Shown here: piece after piece, positions 8,506 through 20,179 of the stretch
Layout of the letters: each line of letters begins with the position of its first letter
Position numbering within the stretch: the stretch's first letter is position 1
Assembly: GCA_910592205.1 (NCBI GenBank)
Contig: CAJVPJ010000458.1
Coordinates: 1-24,567 of the forward strand
DNA from: Paraglomus occultum
Taxonomy: Eukaryota > Glomeromycota > Glomeromycetes > Paraglomerales > Paraglomeraceae
Direction: 5' to 3'
Length of the DNA: 24,567 nucleotides
Position numbers and translations under genes: made by a program
Notes under the pieces: generated by a model
The model's database searches: none
The model's input: the letters and a program-made list of their open reading frames with translations, nothing else
What the model was told of the DNA's origin: nothing

Positions 8506-8720
8506 AATATTCTAGTCTGCTGGAGATTTGCCTGGTACTAAACTGAGGCGTAGCTATGATTTGAGTAAAAGATAACAATTATCAATTTATCAATGTTAAG
8601 ATTGATGATTTATATAATGACCTAAACTCTTTTTGCATAAACTTGTAGTTTACATTTGCGTATGGCTTTGTGAGTTTATTCAATAGTTTACTTCTCCTCC
8701 ACACGTACCAATGGGGTATT

Positions 8721-8876
8721 ATGGCAAGTTACATAAAATGTTGCAATGGACGATTTGTATTGATATTTGACTATTTTAAAATAACAACTTTAGTTAGCAT
8801 TGTCGTACTGTTAACATTATGGTTACGATTACAAGTAAGAAGAAAAGTTGCGGCTCAAAAGAAAATGAAGAAATGA
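8721..8876 (+). CDS. Possible small single-pass membrane protein
   Basis: The ORF starts MASYIKCCNGRFVLIFDYF and carries one strongly hydrophobic stretch (ITTLVSIVVLLTLWLRL) followed by a basic tail rich in Lys and Arg (RRKVAAQKKMKK). That gives a predicted 51-residue membrane peptide with a positively charged C-terminus. An in-frame start at 8670 would add 17 residues. No family is recognised and no intron or promoter supports expression. It may be a chance opening in the 3' region of the kinase fragment. Confidence 0.25.
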   Translation: MASYIKCCNGRFVLIFDYFKITTLVSIVVLLTLWLRLQVRRKVAAQKKMKK

Positions 8877-9131
8877 CCGGGAGATGATTAAATAATAGAT
8901 GGAGGCAAATTCGTTACAATACCCTCTTGGCGGATTGAAAATACTTTATAGAAACGGAGCCTGAGAATCTGTTTCCTCTTTACTTCATGATGATGGAAAA
9001 AAAAATCTCGACATTCGGCTAGCATAAAAAATTAGTAACGGAATACGCGTTACAAATTTTTGTGTCGCAATCACATGATTGGTGGTAACATAAATTTTGG
9101 TGACTTTTTTAAATTTAATCACCTTTATAAC

Positions 9132-10562
9132 ATGGCCGGCATTTATCGCACTTCGACACATGTAGGCGTATACAAACATCTACACAGTCATACTGCATAT
9201 TCCCTGCATTCTTCATTCTGCATATTATTTAAACAACCTGTCACTTACATAGCTTTTAGACGAAATGCAAGTGCGTTTGCATCACGCAAACAGTTACTTG
9301 GAGGACACAGTCTCGCTGACACCTCGAAAACGACAGCAAGAGAGTCAACAAGAGCATTAAGCACGACTACAAACACTAACCCAAAATCCGAAAACCTCAT
9401 ACCGTCCTTTGCAGCCGCGCGGACAAAGAACAACAATAATAACGACACAAAGAGTTCCTTACTGGAAAAGAAGAATGATAAAAATGTCAAGACCAACAAA
9501 CCCGAACCTGCTACTATGAAAATACTGAATACTCCGAATTCTTCTATCGTAAGGCATCGGCTAAATAATCTTGGCATATTAGGTGATTGATCTATCTAGA
9601 TCAGTTTTGAAAAAGCGCGAGAGAGAGACTCGTTGACCAACTTTGTCTCTGCTTGATTACTAGACGCGTACGTTCCGCCAGAGAAAATGCCAAAGATGTT
9701 TACGAAAGAATATTTCAGAAAACTTCGGCAACGGTCAAAGAATTTTTGGAAAAATTTTATTCAGTAAGACGGGGACTTGGCTGGCGCATTCTCCATCATT
9801 CTTTTCCCTCGCTCTAAATAATTCTTATTTTCAATGTTAGCGTTGGGCTAACGAGACGAGCAGAGTATAAATTAAGGCTCCCAGCAGACAAACAATGGAA
9901 ACCTACCCTGTTTAAAATAGAAGCCGTTGAAACATACAAGGAAATGAATAGACATTTTGCAGAAGGAAACATCAAAGGTCTCAAAAAATTTTGTCACGAG
10001 CATATGTTACAGGTAAGACGAGGCGAGGGGAATGTAGAGAGTTTGAGAGAAAGAGTGAAACAGTTGATAGTTGCTTTTAGCTTACGAGTTTTATTCATGC
10101 GATCCTAGTACTTAATCGGTTCTCTTTCCAGGGGTTTAAAAATCAACTGAAATCGAGATCACCAGGCAGATACGTATGGAAATTTGGAGGAATGGTCGAA
10201 AAGCCACGTATCGTCAATGTTCGAGCCTTTCAAGTCATGAATCCAACCGAGTATGTGCTTAATCAAGTTATCATCCGTATACACTCGAAACAGGTAAGTT
10301 CATACGTTTCATAGTTATTTTCTCAGTTACGCTTCTCCCTTTTACATTCATACTCTCTTGTCCGAACCAGTCCTTGGTCGTTTACGACACTTCTAATAAC
10401 TTGCGCGGAGGGGATCCAAACAAATTCCGAAATGTCCTAGAATATGTAGTATTTCAGCGACGTTTATGGGAGCCGGATGAGGGTTGGCTTATTTACGGTT
10501 ATTATGTGCCCGAGAGAGGTCCAAATAATGCCGTGAGCCAGACAAAAGATGGTAAAAAATAA
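9132..10562 (+). CDS. Mitochondrial Mba1 / ribosomal protein mL45-like (Tim44-like domain)
   Basis: Five exons join in phase: 9132-9582, 9682-9763, 9841-10012, 10132-10293 and 10371-10562, giving 352 residues. The start MAGIYRTSTHVG opens an Arg/Ser-rich, acid-poor N-terminus typical of a mitochondrial targeting sequence. A low-complexity Asn/Lys/Thr linker follows. Exons 3-5 form the Tim44-like domain shared by Mba1 and mL45: EAVETYKEMNRHFAEGN, LKSRSPGRYVWKFGGMVE, FQVMNPTEYVLNQVIIRIHS and VVFQRRLWEPDEGWLIYG. Proteins of this fold bind the mitochondrial ribosome near the exit tunnel and the inner membrane and help insert nascent chains. An earlier in-frame ATG at 9075 is possible but less like a presequence. 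All introns are 77-119 bases with GT-AG ends. It converges on the CTF8 gene. Whether it is Mba1 or mL45 cannot be settled by eye. Confidence 0.85.
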
Positions 10563-10785
10563 GGGAAACGAGCGGTGAAAATAGTGAAACAGGCTTGTCA
10601 AGTGTGTAGATTTGATGGATAGCTCTAACTTTTCCTTCTTGGCGAGTCAAAAATGAGTAGTGAGAGGGGATCGATGTTCAATAAAAAAAGACTCTTATTT
10701 ATGTCCATGAAAATCTCTAAAAACAAAACAATTATAAATGCGTATATTAATATGTCATGTCTCTAATGCCACATTATCCCAACAT

Positions 10786-11378
10786 TTAACGAATGTTCAA
10801 GGCTTCCTTCCACTTGGCCTCCATCATTGGCAACGGTCGCTTCGCGAACACGTACTTTTTCCATATTAGAGATACTGTACAATACTCTATCTTTGTTTTC
10901 GCACTCAATTCACCGCCTTCATCTGTACGACTATTCGCCACCACCCCAGCATCTAAATAATCAGTCATTTCGACATCTTGTAGCTCTGATTTTGACTGAT
11001 TTTGAGACGAAGGAAACGGATAATGCGTCCGTTTAACGATTATACAATGCGGAGATTTTAGTTCCACTAGTTTGCCTTCTATGCGGTTATGATCGACGTA
11101 GAGAATTGGGACGCCCTAAAGAGGTCGTTACATAAAGCTCATTATTTCCTCGAGTCAAATTGTAAATAGCATTCGCATAAAGCAGCGTTTATCATGATGC
11201 ATACCTCTTCGAATCGTATTCTCCCAACATACAGATCTTTCCACTCTTCAGCACCATACTTTTCTAATTCTCCTTGCAATTCAATCAATACAATATTGTT
11301 CATGTTTGTATCTTGTGGAAATGATGTGGAGGATGCAGGAGCAAAAGTGCATGGCCGATCGATTAGAAGCTTGACCAT
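10786..11378 (-). CDS. CTF8: Chromosome transmission fidelity protein 8 (Ctf8)
   Basis: Two exons, 11205-11378 and 10786-11115, joined across an 89-base GT-AG intron at a phase-0 junction, give 167 residues. The diagnostic Ctf8 core is IVLIELQGELEKYGAEEWKD, followed by VGRIRFEE, then across the intron GVPILYVDHNRIEGKLVELK. These are the beta-barrel segments of the family. The start MVKLLIDRPCTF and the end KWKEALNIR look normal. Ctf8 joins Dcc1 and Ctf18 in an alternative RFC clamp loader that loads or unloads PCNA at forks and supports sister chromatid cohesion in the nucleus. The middle (SSQNQSKSELQDVEMTDY) is a low-complexity insertion relative to the core. The gene converges with the mL45-like gene, leaving 223 bases between the stops. 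Confidence 0.9.
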
Positions 11379-11624
11379 TGTTACTGTAAAGGTTTTTTGT
11401 CGACAGGGAAAAAGTTTGAAACGCTATTGAGAATTTCACTTAACGCGACCTAGCGTTACAGCGCGTGAACAATTTCCATAAATGTACATTTACATATTTC
11501 ACGTGCCCCAACTTCATCTTATCCAATCCATTCCGTCCATATGTCACTTTCTCTCTACATGTCTCTTTTACCCTCTTCACACATACCTTCTTTCTTTATA
11601 GCTTTACCTTAAATTTACAGAAAA

Positions 11625-13238
11625 ATGTATCAACAACAGAAATTTTACCCACAACAGACCGCTCACTCCCCGCCACCATTACAACACCCGATCCCCACTC
11701 ATCCACCGATACAAATGCGTGACCCACCGTCTGGTCCGCCTGGTTCGCCGTCTCCACCAATATCAACGGGATATAGTATGATGGGACAGCCAATGTCAAC
11801 ACAAGGAAATTACCAAGGAAATTTCCAAGGGTGGCGGCTGGAGGGAGAAGCAGCGCAGATGAGTTTACAGTTTGGGAAAACTGCCGTTATTGCTGGTAGC
11901 GAATACGTTGAGAAGAATGTAAGCAAGTGAGTCGAAAAAAAAAAATCGGGGTGCTGGTATGAAAGTATTTTGGAGAAAGATCGATTTGCCAAGGTTATAA
12001 GGAAAATAGAACAAAACAAAGAGCATTCTTGCAAGTTTAAATTTGATTGATTGATTGATCTTGTTGGGATATTATTAATATTTCTCAGCTTTGATCATGC
12101 CACCTTTTATCACTTGCTGAAATAATCTCTGTATCCTTATTTTGCGCTAAAAAATTCTCGCAGATAAACCGCTACGTGAATTTTCCGGCTCTTAAACATT
12201 ATTTCAATGTGAATAATTCTTATGTTGCAAATAAGATTCGCCTAGTATTATTTCCTTGGCGACATAAGGTAAAGTGAAGAAGAATATATATAATTGTTTT
12301 ATCTTGGTTTCCAATGTTTTGATATTGGGCAATTTGTATGTGGGGTTTTGCGCGAAACACTGACGATTTGATTGTTGGTTTGCCACAATAGCCATGGACG
12401 AGGTTGGTGAGAAGATCTGAGCAAAATGGACAAATGGAAGGGTATGAGCCACCACGAGAAGATATAAATTCGCCTGATTTGTACATTCCAAGTGAGTGTA
12501 GATTGTTCCCTGATTGTAACATATTTGAATACTCGTAAACTAATGATTGCGGTCTGTTCTTGCGTAGCAATGGCTCTTGTAACATACGTATTACTTACAG
12601 GAATAGTAGCAGGAACTGAGCACAAGTAAAGAGCGTGTTTATAACAAACTGAAATCTTGCTAGATAACGTGTTCGCGTGTTGCTGATACATTCTAATCTT
12701 ATCCAATCTAGATTCCACCCAGAAGTATTAGGAATGAATGCTACAGCAGCATTCCTTATTGTTATTTCTGAATTGGCGTTCATAAAGACTGGATGTTATT
12801 TGCTGAGTATTACGTCTGAAAGTCAGTTCTTGGATCTCATGGCATATAGCGGATACAAATTCATCGGGTATGGAATCTCTGTTAGATGAAAAAGATGTCT
12901 ACTGAAAAATCAGCAATGACATTAACAATTTCGCAAATTTCAATACTACAGATCCATAGCAACCCTGCTTGTATCTCTCGTGGCTCCATTCTGGATTGTT
13001 CTTGTAACATTCTTTTACGCTGCATTTGCCAACGGATTTTTCCTTGTAAGCATCGTTAATCAGTCGTAAGGATCGCTACGCTTTACACTTACATTTATTT
13101 CCTTCTATACAGCTTCGGTCGCTTCGGTATATTGTGATTCCTGAGGCGACAACAACTGTCAAGCGTAAACGGAGAATTAACTTTCTATTTTTCATTGCAG
13201 CTTTGCAAGTAGTATTGATGTATTTATTAGTTAAATAG
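11625..13238 (+). CDS. YIF1: YIF1 family ER-Golgi transport protein
   Basis: Seven exons join in phase: 11625-11918, 12164-12268, 12392-12491, 12568-12625, 12712-12867, 12952-13045 and 13113-13238, giving 310 residues, close to yeast Yif1. The N-terminus is a Pro/Gln-rich cytosolic region (MYQQQKFYPQQTAHSPPP). INRYVNFPALKHYFNVNNSY and IRLVLFPWRHK are signature stretches, followed by RPW-like PWTRLVRR. Several membrane segments follow: MALVTYVLLTGIVAG, ATAAFLIVISELAFIKTG, SIATLLVSLVAPFWIVLVTF and the C-terminal LFFIAALQVVLMYLLV. Yif1 works with Yip1 and Yos1 in COPII vesicle budding and fusion at the ER-Golgi boundary. TTTACAG just before the ATG suggests a 5' UTR intron. In exon 1 the donor GTAAGC after AAT was chosen because it restores the family sequence. 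Confidence 0.93.
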
Positions 13239-15835
13239 TCTAAATACGGTGTGAGGTAAAAAAAAAAGTATATTTATTATACAAAACGTACAGTAACAAT
13301 ATAACGTCACTTTAAATCATTCTACAAAATAAAGTATAGAAATCGTAAAAAGCGAACCAGGGCAAAAAAACGAATAAATAGAGGATTGTCCATTATAATC
13401 CGAAGCGTGAGGCAGGCGTTAAGCTTTTCTTTTACTATGATATTTTGGCAATAAGAAATCTTTACAATGCCATTATGTGCGAGAGGCAATAGGGTGGAAT
13501 GACCATTTGTAATGTCCGTTTAGAGAGAGAACCCGTTATCTATTGTAATGCATGTCTCCGGCATGGATGCTTCGCTTGTTATTCCATTAATAACTCAGAC
13601 GTGACATTACATGTAGTGAAATCCTAGAATAGGATCATAACATCTTATTCAGAACATCAAAACACCCCGCGTCACTCACAACTCTTTTTTTGCCTCAGGT
13701 CAAAGTTGCTCTAGTCGTGGTTGGATAAACGCCTATATGAAATTACGCTGCCAACACATGGGTGTTATATTTTATGATGCCATTTGGGATTATTGACAAC
13801 AGTGTAGTGGAGAATTTCGAATTAAAAACGTTTTATTACCTGTGACTTACTGTTTTCGGAATCAAAATTTGTTGCCGGAGACTGTCTTAAACCTCAACAT
13901 GGTAATAGAGTTCTGTTGTTTCTGCACAGTTTCAACAGCCTTACAAAGCTGTCATGACACCACAGCGAGAATTAATTAAGTAGAATAGTCACTGCTTGAT
14001 TATATATAAGAGTTGCAACTTTCCGTTAGATTCTTCACGTTCTACTTGATTCAAGAATCAAACGAACTTTTTTTTTATTCTTCATGAATTGGTGTAATAA
14101 ACACTAGCTCTCATACTCGAAAACAAATATACGATTTTTGTTTCCCAGGTAAATAGTAGCAAAATTACCAATTCCAGTATCGATTAGGAATATTCCCGCG
14201 AATGTTCTCGTGTCATTCGTGAATATAAACGCGTCCTAGATAGTTGTAATTAGACTCCAACATTATGAGTTTCCGAAATAATCCTGATCATGAATAGTAA
14301 GCTTGTTGAAAGGTCAATAACTGTTATTGTATTAACTAAGAGTAGGAACCGCAGCTCCGCTCGGAAACAGCTAAGTACCAAAGTCAATGATAAACTGCTC
14401 TCTTACGGCTATCTACTCGAAGAAGTCGAATACTCAAGTGCTAATAGTATTGATGAACCTTTTAACAACACATATGAGTGTGAGCTTACACTTTAATATA
14501 GAAATATCAAAGACCGCCCTTCAAAAAAGAGTTATGTCCATGTCATAATTAATAAGCATGTTTGTTTCATAAAATACAAGTCGGAAAGCTCATTACTATT
14601 ACAGATAGCCAATTCAAATCTGGATGCTGTTTTTCTAGCGCAATCTTTATTTTGGCTGCGGTTTTCTTCTTGCTGACGTTGTGCATAACAGGGTTAGGGT
14701 TAAGTTTGTAAACGGCTTGACTCTAAATTTCAGAAATGCGTTTTCCCTTTTTGCAGACGGCTGACATGACGTTTATGAGAATATCGAAATTTCTACGATC
14801 TTGTGTCTATGGTTCTAAATGCGCTTTTGACATTCGCAATAACAAAAATTATTAAGAAGACGAAACAAAACGATATGTATATGACAAGTGACACTTATTG
14901 AATAAAGTAGACATTAGAAAAACGTGTTTGTTGTAATGTAACTCTTATTCTATTATCTCGGCCAGTTTTTTTCCCTAGCACTTTAACACCGCGGAAATTG
15001 GGGACAAAATTATATTTGTAAAGTATTGATTATACATCAGCAAGTGTTTCACGATTTCCTCTCCGTGCAATGAATATAAAGTATGAATGATAAAAAAAAT
15101 AAAACTGCTAATATAACTATTTTTTTTGACTCTACAATTCTGTGAATAGATACATGAAATTATATCAATGACTATTGTATCAGTAAACCTGTGCAAGTGT
15201 AAATGCGGAATTGTTAATTATTTTTGAAATTTTTACTTTTTTGTTGAAAAAACGCGTGCCAAGTTTTTCGCGGATCTAAAACACGCAAGCTTTAAGAAAA
15301 ATAGAGGACGGAAACCAAACTGTTAACAGACCATTTATTCCATTCTCATTATATAAACGCCTCAAATCAATACTTGGACAAACAGTAATCTAAAGTCTTA
15401 AAAATTATGCAACAGGTGCGCTCGCATAAACGCTTATTGTTCACCGCACCGATACAGAGAGGCGATATAACATTTTTTATTATATTATTCGTTGTTGATG
15501 TTGTAAGGGGGGTGGGAGCGATAGATGAATCAGACTCGGAATTGAAAAAAAAAAGGTTTCCACCAGCAACGCATTAGGATGTATCAACTCTCATTGAATT
15601 TATTAATCAAAACGATTATGAGATAGACGCTAGTTGCATATACAATTTGAGCAAATTGAAGAAAGCAATAGTCCTACATAATGAAAAACAAATCTCGATC
15701 AATTTCTTGTTTTTGATTATTGACGAATACACTTTTACCGTGTACATTGGCTAAATAAATAAAAACCGTTATCAAACACTTTCTGAGTCTGCTATATTAA
15801 TATTAATATCGGATTTTCGATAAACCGGATTATCA
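13239..15835. other. 2.6-kb interval without a supported gene
   Basis: The first ~150 bases are probably the YIF1 3' UTR (A-run, AATAAA-like signals). The remainder is AT-rich with short openings only (14290-14496 plus, 14975-15196 minus) that show no known motif, intron pattern or protein-like composition. A single TTAGGG pair occurs at 14691-14703. I see no tRNA, rRNA or long repeat. It may be intergenic or heavily decayed transposon sequence, since a transposon end closes it on the right. Confidence 0.4.
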
Positions 15836-15890
15836 CGATATAACGGATTTTGTGCCTCCTGACGAATCCGTTATATCGACTTTCACTCTG
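15836..15890. mobile_element. Second Tigger-like transposon end, different family
   Basis: CGATATAACGGATT (15836-15849) faces its exact inverse AATCCGTTATATCG (15865-15878), separated by 15 bases. The sequence then ends ...GACTTTCACTCTG followed by TA (15891-15892). Layout and terminal CAG/TA match the element end at 1-137, but the sequence differs. By orientation the body should lie to the left, where no transposase is seen and no matching left end was found, so it is a remnant or a non-autonomous element. Confidence 0.55.
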
Positions 15891-15899
15891 TAGTTCACT

Positions 15900-17160
15900 T
15901 GATGGATATAAGACATCTACAACAGTTGCGAATGCATCGGCTACGGCTGCTAGTGTCAGTGACGACATTAATGGATATATGCTGCACTTAGTGCTTGTAA
16001 GACGTTGGCTGAGAGTTTGACACCGTACAGAGAAAACATCCCAAAGCTTTTTTCAAAAAGGTGAACATTATGTTATAGCATAATAACGTTAATATTAAAA
16101 AAAGATCACTGATATAATTTTAAATCTGTAAATCTTATGTTAATATTAAATGTCATAATTATTGTATATTGTGATACTAACATTTATTAGTACCAGATGA
16201 AAGAACAAATGCGCGCATTCGAGAAATGAAACAATGCTATTCATACAGATTTTGCTCGAATTAGTTACTAAGCACTAAAATAATACAGGTATAAATGTAG
16301 CGTCGTATTCCGTGACTAATTGAAAAATCCTTCACCGTACTTACTGATGTAAGACAAACCCTTAATCATGCTATTATAAAATCATAACGACTAATAAGCG
16401 GGCATGAATGTTCCCATATATTTCACTGACAATGTCTTGAACAACATGTAAAAATCCTTTCACGATGTCCCAAATGCAAACAAGAGATTGAATGGGTCTC
16501 CGATTCAATCATTAAACCAGTTGAATGAGATTCTTCACAACTATCCCAGTCGACTACTTTATCACTAGTTAGAAGGATGACCAATCAACATCAGCTCAAT
16601 TCACCATCATTTCTGAGGAGGAAGCAGAGCTCTCGCGATCGTACGACCGGAGCGAAGATGCTTTCGCATCTCGAGTGCCCGACTTATCAGATGATACAAT
16701 AGAAGCGGATGAAACGCCTAACGAAACCTCTTCCGCTTTACCATCTAAATTCCTGTCAAAAGACAAAAGACTGGTAAAAAAGGAGAGTCTTCTATCATAA
16801 AGAAATTAATTAAAGAATTGACGGTAGAAAAGGTTCGGATACAAACATAACTTCGCCTTCATCACAAGCTACATCATCAGATTTTGTCCGTTTATATAAT
16901 GAAATTGTTTGATGCCGAAACTCAAAACGTCAACGCAAGCCAAAATGTGATAAGAGCTTACTTCAATTTCGGTATAGGTTTGCTGGATCGTTTAAATTAC
17001 CCAATCGGGAACGCGCATCGCTTATCCTGGTCAATAAGGAGGTTAGAGAACAACTCTCTAAAGATATTACTGATGCGACGCTTTATAAAAAAAGAGAAAG
17101 GGCGAGGAAAATATACGAGCTTTTTGAAATATATGTGTATCTAGAATATCGTGTGTAAAA
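15900..17160 (+). pseudogene. Decayed member of an expanded fungal gene family
   Basis: Protein-like pieces follow one another on the plus strand in shifting frames: TTVANASATAASVSDDING (about 15920), KTLAESLTPYRENIPKLFSK (about 16000), then a Ser/Glu-rich exon after an AG at about 16572 (ISEEEAELSRSYDRSEDAF, ending KKESLLS). KKLIKELTVEK, TSPSSQATSSDFVRLYNEIV, DAETQNVNASQNVIRAYFNF and LVNKEVREQLSKDITDATLY follow. Frame changes fall near 16000, 16790, 16840, 16910 and 17025. I recall this order of motifs from a repeated Rhizophagus hypothetical family. No function is known, and with at least four shifts it is not expressed as one protein. Confidence 0.6.
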
Positions 17161-17316
17161 TCATTTTCAGATTTATTGTCATTCGTTTCACGTGATCTGA
17201 CCTCTGGTCAGGTTATCGCAGAAAATTTTGGGTAATTTCGACTGCATAACACATAAGAAAAAGGAGAGGAAGGTAGGGGACACCTTAAAAAGAGAATAAA
17301 TTGCAAGGTCATGGAA

Positions 17317-19886
17317 TTATTTCAATAGTCGGTCACATGGAGATCCGGGATCTGACGATGGCGGAGAACTAGTTTCCTTCTTCCCTTTGTTTTGCTTTTT
17401 CGGTGTCTCTTGCACTGAAACTGTGCTGATATAATCGTTTTCAATCGTGTCAATAAAGCAATTGCTTTCTTTGACTGTCTTCAAGACATCACTCTGCAAT
17501 AATGAAAGCAGGCAACGTTAGTATCATGCAAATGCTTGTATGAGCCCTAATGGCATTTATCATTAAACCATTACCTGAAAATTCATGAGTACCATTATGT
17601 CTCTAGCGAACTGTTCCATTTGACTGAAATTCTTGGGGTATCTGATACATGCGAACTCCTCGTACAGGTATATTGATGGGAGAGGTCGAACCATGTATCG
17701 TATGTACATCCGTTCATCTTACAGAAATATTATATAAATAAAAACTTTTTTTTTACCAACTATATGTTAATGTGATGCCAATACTCACTCACGTTTTGAA
17801 CTGTGTACACCCGCACCTTGTTACAAGGGATTTTTTTGAGCATTTTGTTTAAAATTCTCGTGGCGTTGCGACACAACTTCACTCTATCTTCATAATCTTT
17901 GGACATAGGGGCCTTTCTACCGAAGGAAAACTCAAATAACGCCAGTATCTGATGAGTTTGCTTTGTCAGAAGAGCCTTCATGACTCCATCGATCTTGCGT
18001 TTACTTGTATCGGGAGTGAGAATTTCAATCCTGAATTGAGTATAGGTGTGGGGTAATTAATAGGCAATATAATTCGAGTATTGAACGTGCAATTGATATT
18101 TACCAAACTAAATCCACTTCATCTTGATGCATTTTGAAGAGTCTATTAATGATGTATACAATTGTATCGATGGCGAATGTCCTTTCCAGATCCAATGCTT
18201 TTGACTCTATATTGCTCGGGGCTTCCAAACGTAACGAGCTATTGACAATCGATATCAGTAACCTTTCGGAAAGTTTGGCCTCACATAAAGCAAAAATACA
18301 TACAAATGTTTCATTATATCTTGCGCGATATCATGCCCTTCGTCAAAAAAGGAATCAAACCGTCCTTTAACGAAGGACTTTCGGACTAAATTAGGGACTT
18401 GAACACGATTGCATGCATCATCTGTGAACTGGTCACAGTATTCCTTGAACGAGGGTGTTGGCTTCCACGCTTGTTTCCTTAATACCTGATCTAACCATGA
18501 TTGTTGTTCTTCGTGCAATGTCGATTTTATTTGTCGCCTCATATCCGCATCTGTTAAATCAATTATACCGTTAAGGAATGTTGAATTCATAAAGGTTTTT
18601 TCCGATTCTAAATCCCTAGATTTACGTTGGCTGAGAACATCAAGTAAAGTATTTCGAATGGACACCTCAGTGTCATTCAAATTATTTACTTCCTAGAATG
18701 TTGGACAGAGATTAGTTTATTTTTCATATACAAGTAAAGCAAAGCTATAAATAAAAGGTAGCAAATGCCACAGTACTTGATTGAGGTACTCAATTTCTGT
18801 ATCATTCGGTTCAGCATCAGCGTCGTCTGAATCAGAAATTTCTTCTAAATCAATTGCTGCGGCATCGATGTCTTCCCAATTATCACTAGTTTTTGCCTGC
18901 GTACATCCGAACGATAGAAAAAAATTACCTTCTATAAAAGGCAATTTTTTGCGGGCAAAATTTAAGCTAGATACCGACCCTTTTTTCTGATGAGAATTTC
19001 TTCGACTTTTCCTCAAAACGTACTCGCTTTGTTTGTTCTTGCACCTCATCGTTCTAAACAATTAAAATTAGTTTCACGAATTCTCAACTTCTAGATAAAA
19101 AAAGCATTTCTATAAGATACTAACTTTTTCCCTCTAAAGCCCTCTCGCTTGCGTTTAGTAGTAGCTTTAGGAGTTGAAGTGTTCCCAGCAACGGCAAAAG
19201 AGTTTCCTGATAATGTCGAGTTGTGGTTGTGGATGTAAATCGAAGAGCCACTGCTTGATTTACGTGTTTTTTCCCAATTCTTGACGCGTTGTTTGTCTGG
19301 TTTATTTTCCTTTCGCAAACAAGATTTAAATTAATAACATTCTTTACTAACATATCCTGTTTTCCACCTGATTTCCATCCTACAAGGTCAACGATCGCTA
19401 TATCAGCGAGTGGTTTTGAACATCAGCCAACCGATTGAAGGGTTATCTGTGCCCTAGTAGGATCAGTGCTGGATCAGCGGTTGCTAGGTAAGCAAATGGC
19501 TTTGAACATCAGACCACCGAGTGAGTTACCAACATGGGTCGCCTGAGTTCCAGCACTGATTTTGTGGCTCGGCGGTCGCGAAAAATGCGAATGGCCTTGA
19601 ATGATCAAGCACCGAGTGGATCTTGGGTCCTTGTCACGCCACTATTTTTCACTTGCATATTTGACAAAAAAATTTTACTTACTTCAATGTATCTTCTGAG
19701 AAGCTCTTCTGCCTTTTCTTTTCTCTCTTTTTGCTCACCACGAGCAATACATCTGAGGCACCTAATGTATCGATTCACCTTTTTTTCGTACGGCTCAAGG
19801 TCGCATTGCTCTAAGAATTCTATAATGTCCCATTTTGAGGGTTTTCGTTCGAAATATTCATAATATTCATTCCTACTTCCGTCCAT
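17317..19886 (-). CDS. Multi-exon gene of an expanded AMF-specific family (possibly decayed)
   Basis: The start MDGSRNEYYEYFERKPSKWD (19886) heads exon 1 (19683-19886), which ends LRCIARGEQKERKEKAEELL. After an intron of about 350 bases come a Ser/Lys-rich exon (about 19130-19310) and an acidic exon (18777-19056: SDNWEDIDAAAIDLEEISDS). The long exon 18104-18692 carries FMNSTFLNGIIDLTDADM, WKPTPSFKEYCDQFTDDA and DSFFDEGHDIAQD. Exon 17789-18030 reads LTPDTSKRKIDGVMKALL and KLCRNATRILNKML, 17575-17717 reads MVRPLPSIYLYEEFACIRYP, and 17317-17493 ends the protein. Phases match over the last four joins. Near 18302 the frame must jump to pass from GHDIAQD to AKLSERLLIS, and the only GT-AG pair there would be a 20-24 base intron, so a frameshift is likely. 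The frame of the acidic exon is also uncertain. Function unknown. Confidence 0.6.
19395..19625. repeat. Degenerate tandem repeat, about 85-95 bp units, in intron 1
   Basis: Three related segments share a core: GTGGTTTTGAACATCAGCCA (from 19410), ATGGCTTTGAACATCAGACC (from 19495) and ATGGCCTTGAATGATCAAGC (from 19590), each followed by ACCGA(T/G)TG. The block is richer in G and C than the surroundings. Similar blocks are, to my recollection, dispersed in Rhizophagus genomes. The first two spacings are 85 and 95 bases. Confidence 0.55.
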
Positions 19887-20179
19887 CTAGAAATGGCGAA
19901 ATACCCGTAATGAAATGTAATTTGTCGAAAATTTCTATACGGGGTACTTAACGTGAACAATTTTGATTGGATCAATAGAATGCACCAATCACGTAAGAAC
20001 AAGCAATTTTTACTACAAAATAATGCTTTATTTTTTCATAAAATAATATGAGAAAGGGCCGGCCGGCTAAGTAAAAATAACAGAGTAGCAGGATGTTTCA
20101 AGGGAGTAAAGGCACAAAGATCATGCCTGCTTGATAAGCCTGCCGAGCCCTAACCCATATATTGGCAGTTCCTTTCCCG

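Noticed and set aside
9245-9577. Minus-strand opening of 110 codons opposite exon 1 of the mL45-like gene
   Set aside because: Antisense of a supported exon; the hydrophobic Phe/Leu/Ser composition is the shadow of Asn/Lys/Glu-rich coding.
12204-12718. Several minus-strand openings across the YIF1 gene
   Set aside because: They cross YIF1 exons and introns that join in phase and match the family; no independent support.
14290-14496. 68-codon plus-strand opening
   Set aside because: No motif, promoter or intron evidence and no recognised family; length is within chance expectation.
14691-14703. GGGTTAGGGTTAA, resembling telomere repeat
   Set aside because: Only about two units, with no array around it; likely chance.
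14975-15196. 73-codon minus-strand opening with hydrophobic content
   Set aside because: AT-rich region, composition typical of random Phe/Ile/Tyr-rich frames; no support.
20059-20068. GGCCGGCCGG palindrome
   Set aside because: An isolated GC palindrome with no flanking structure or nearby gene to relate it to.
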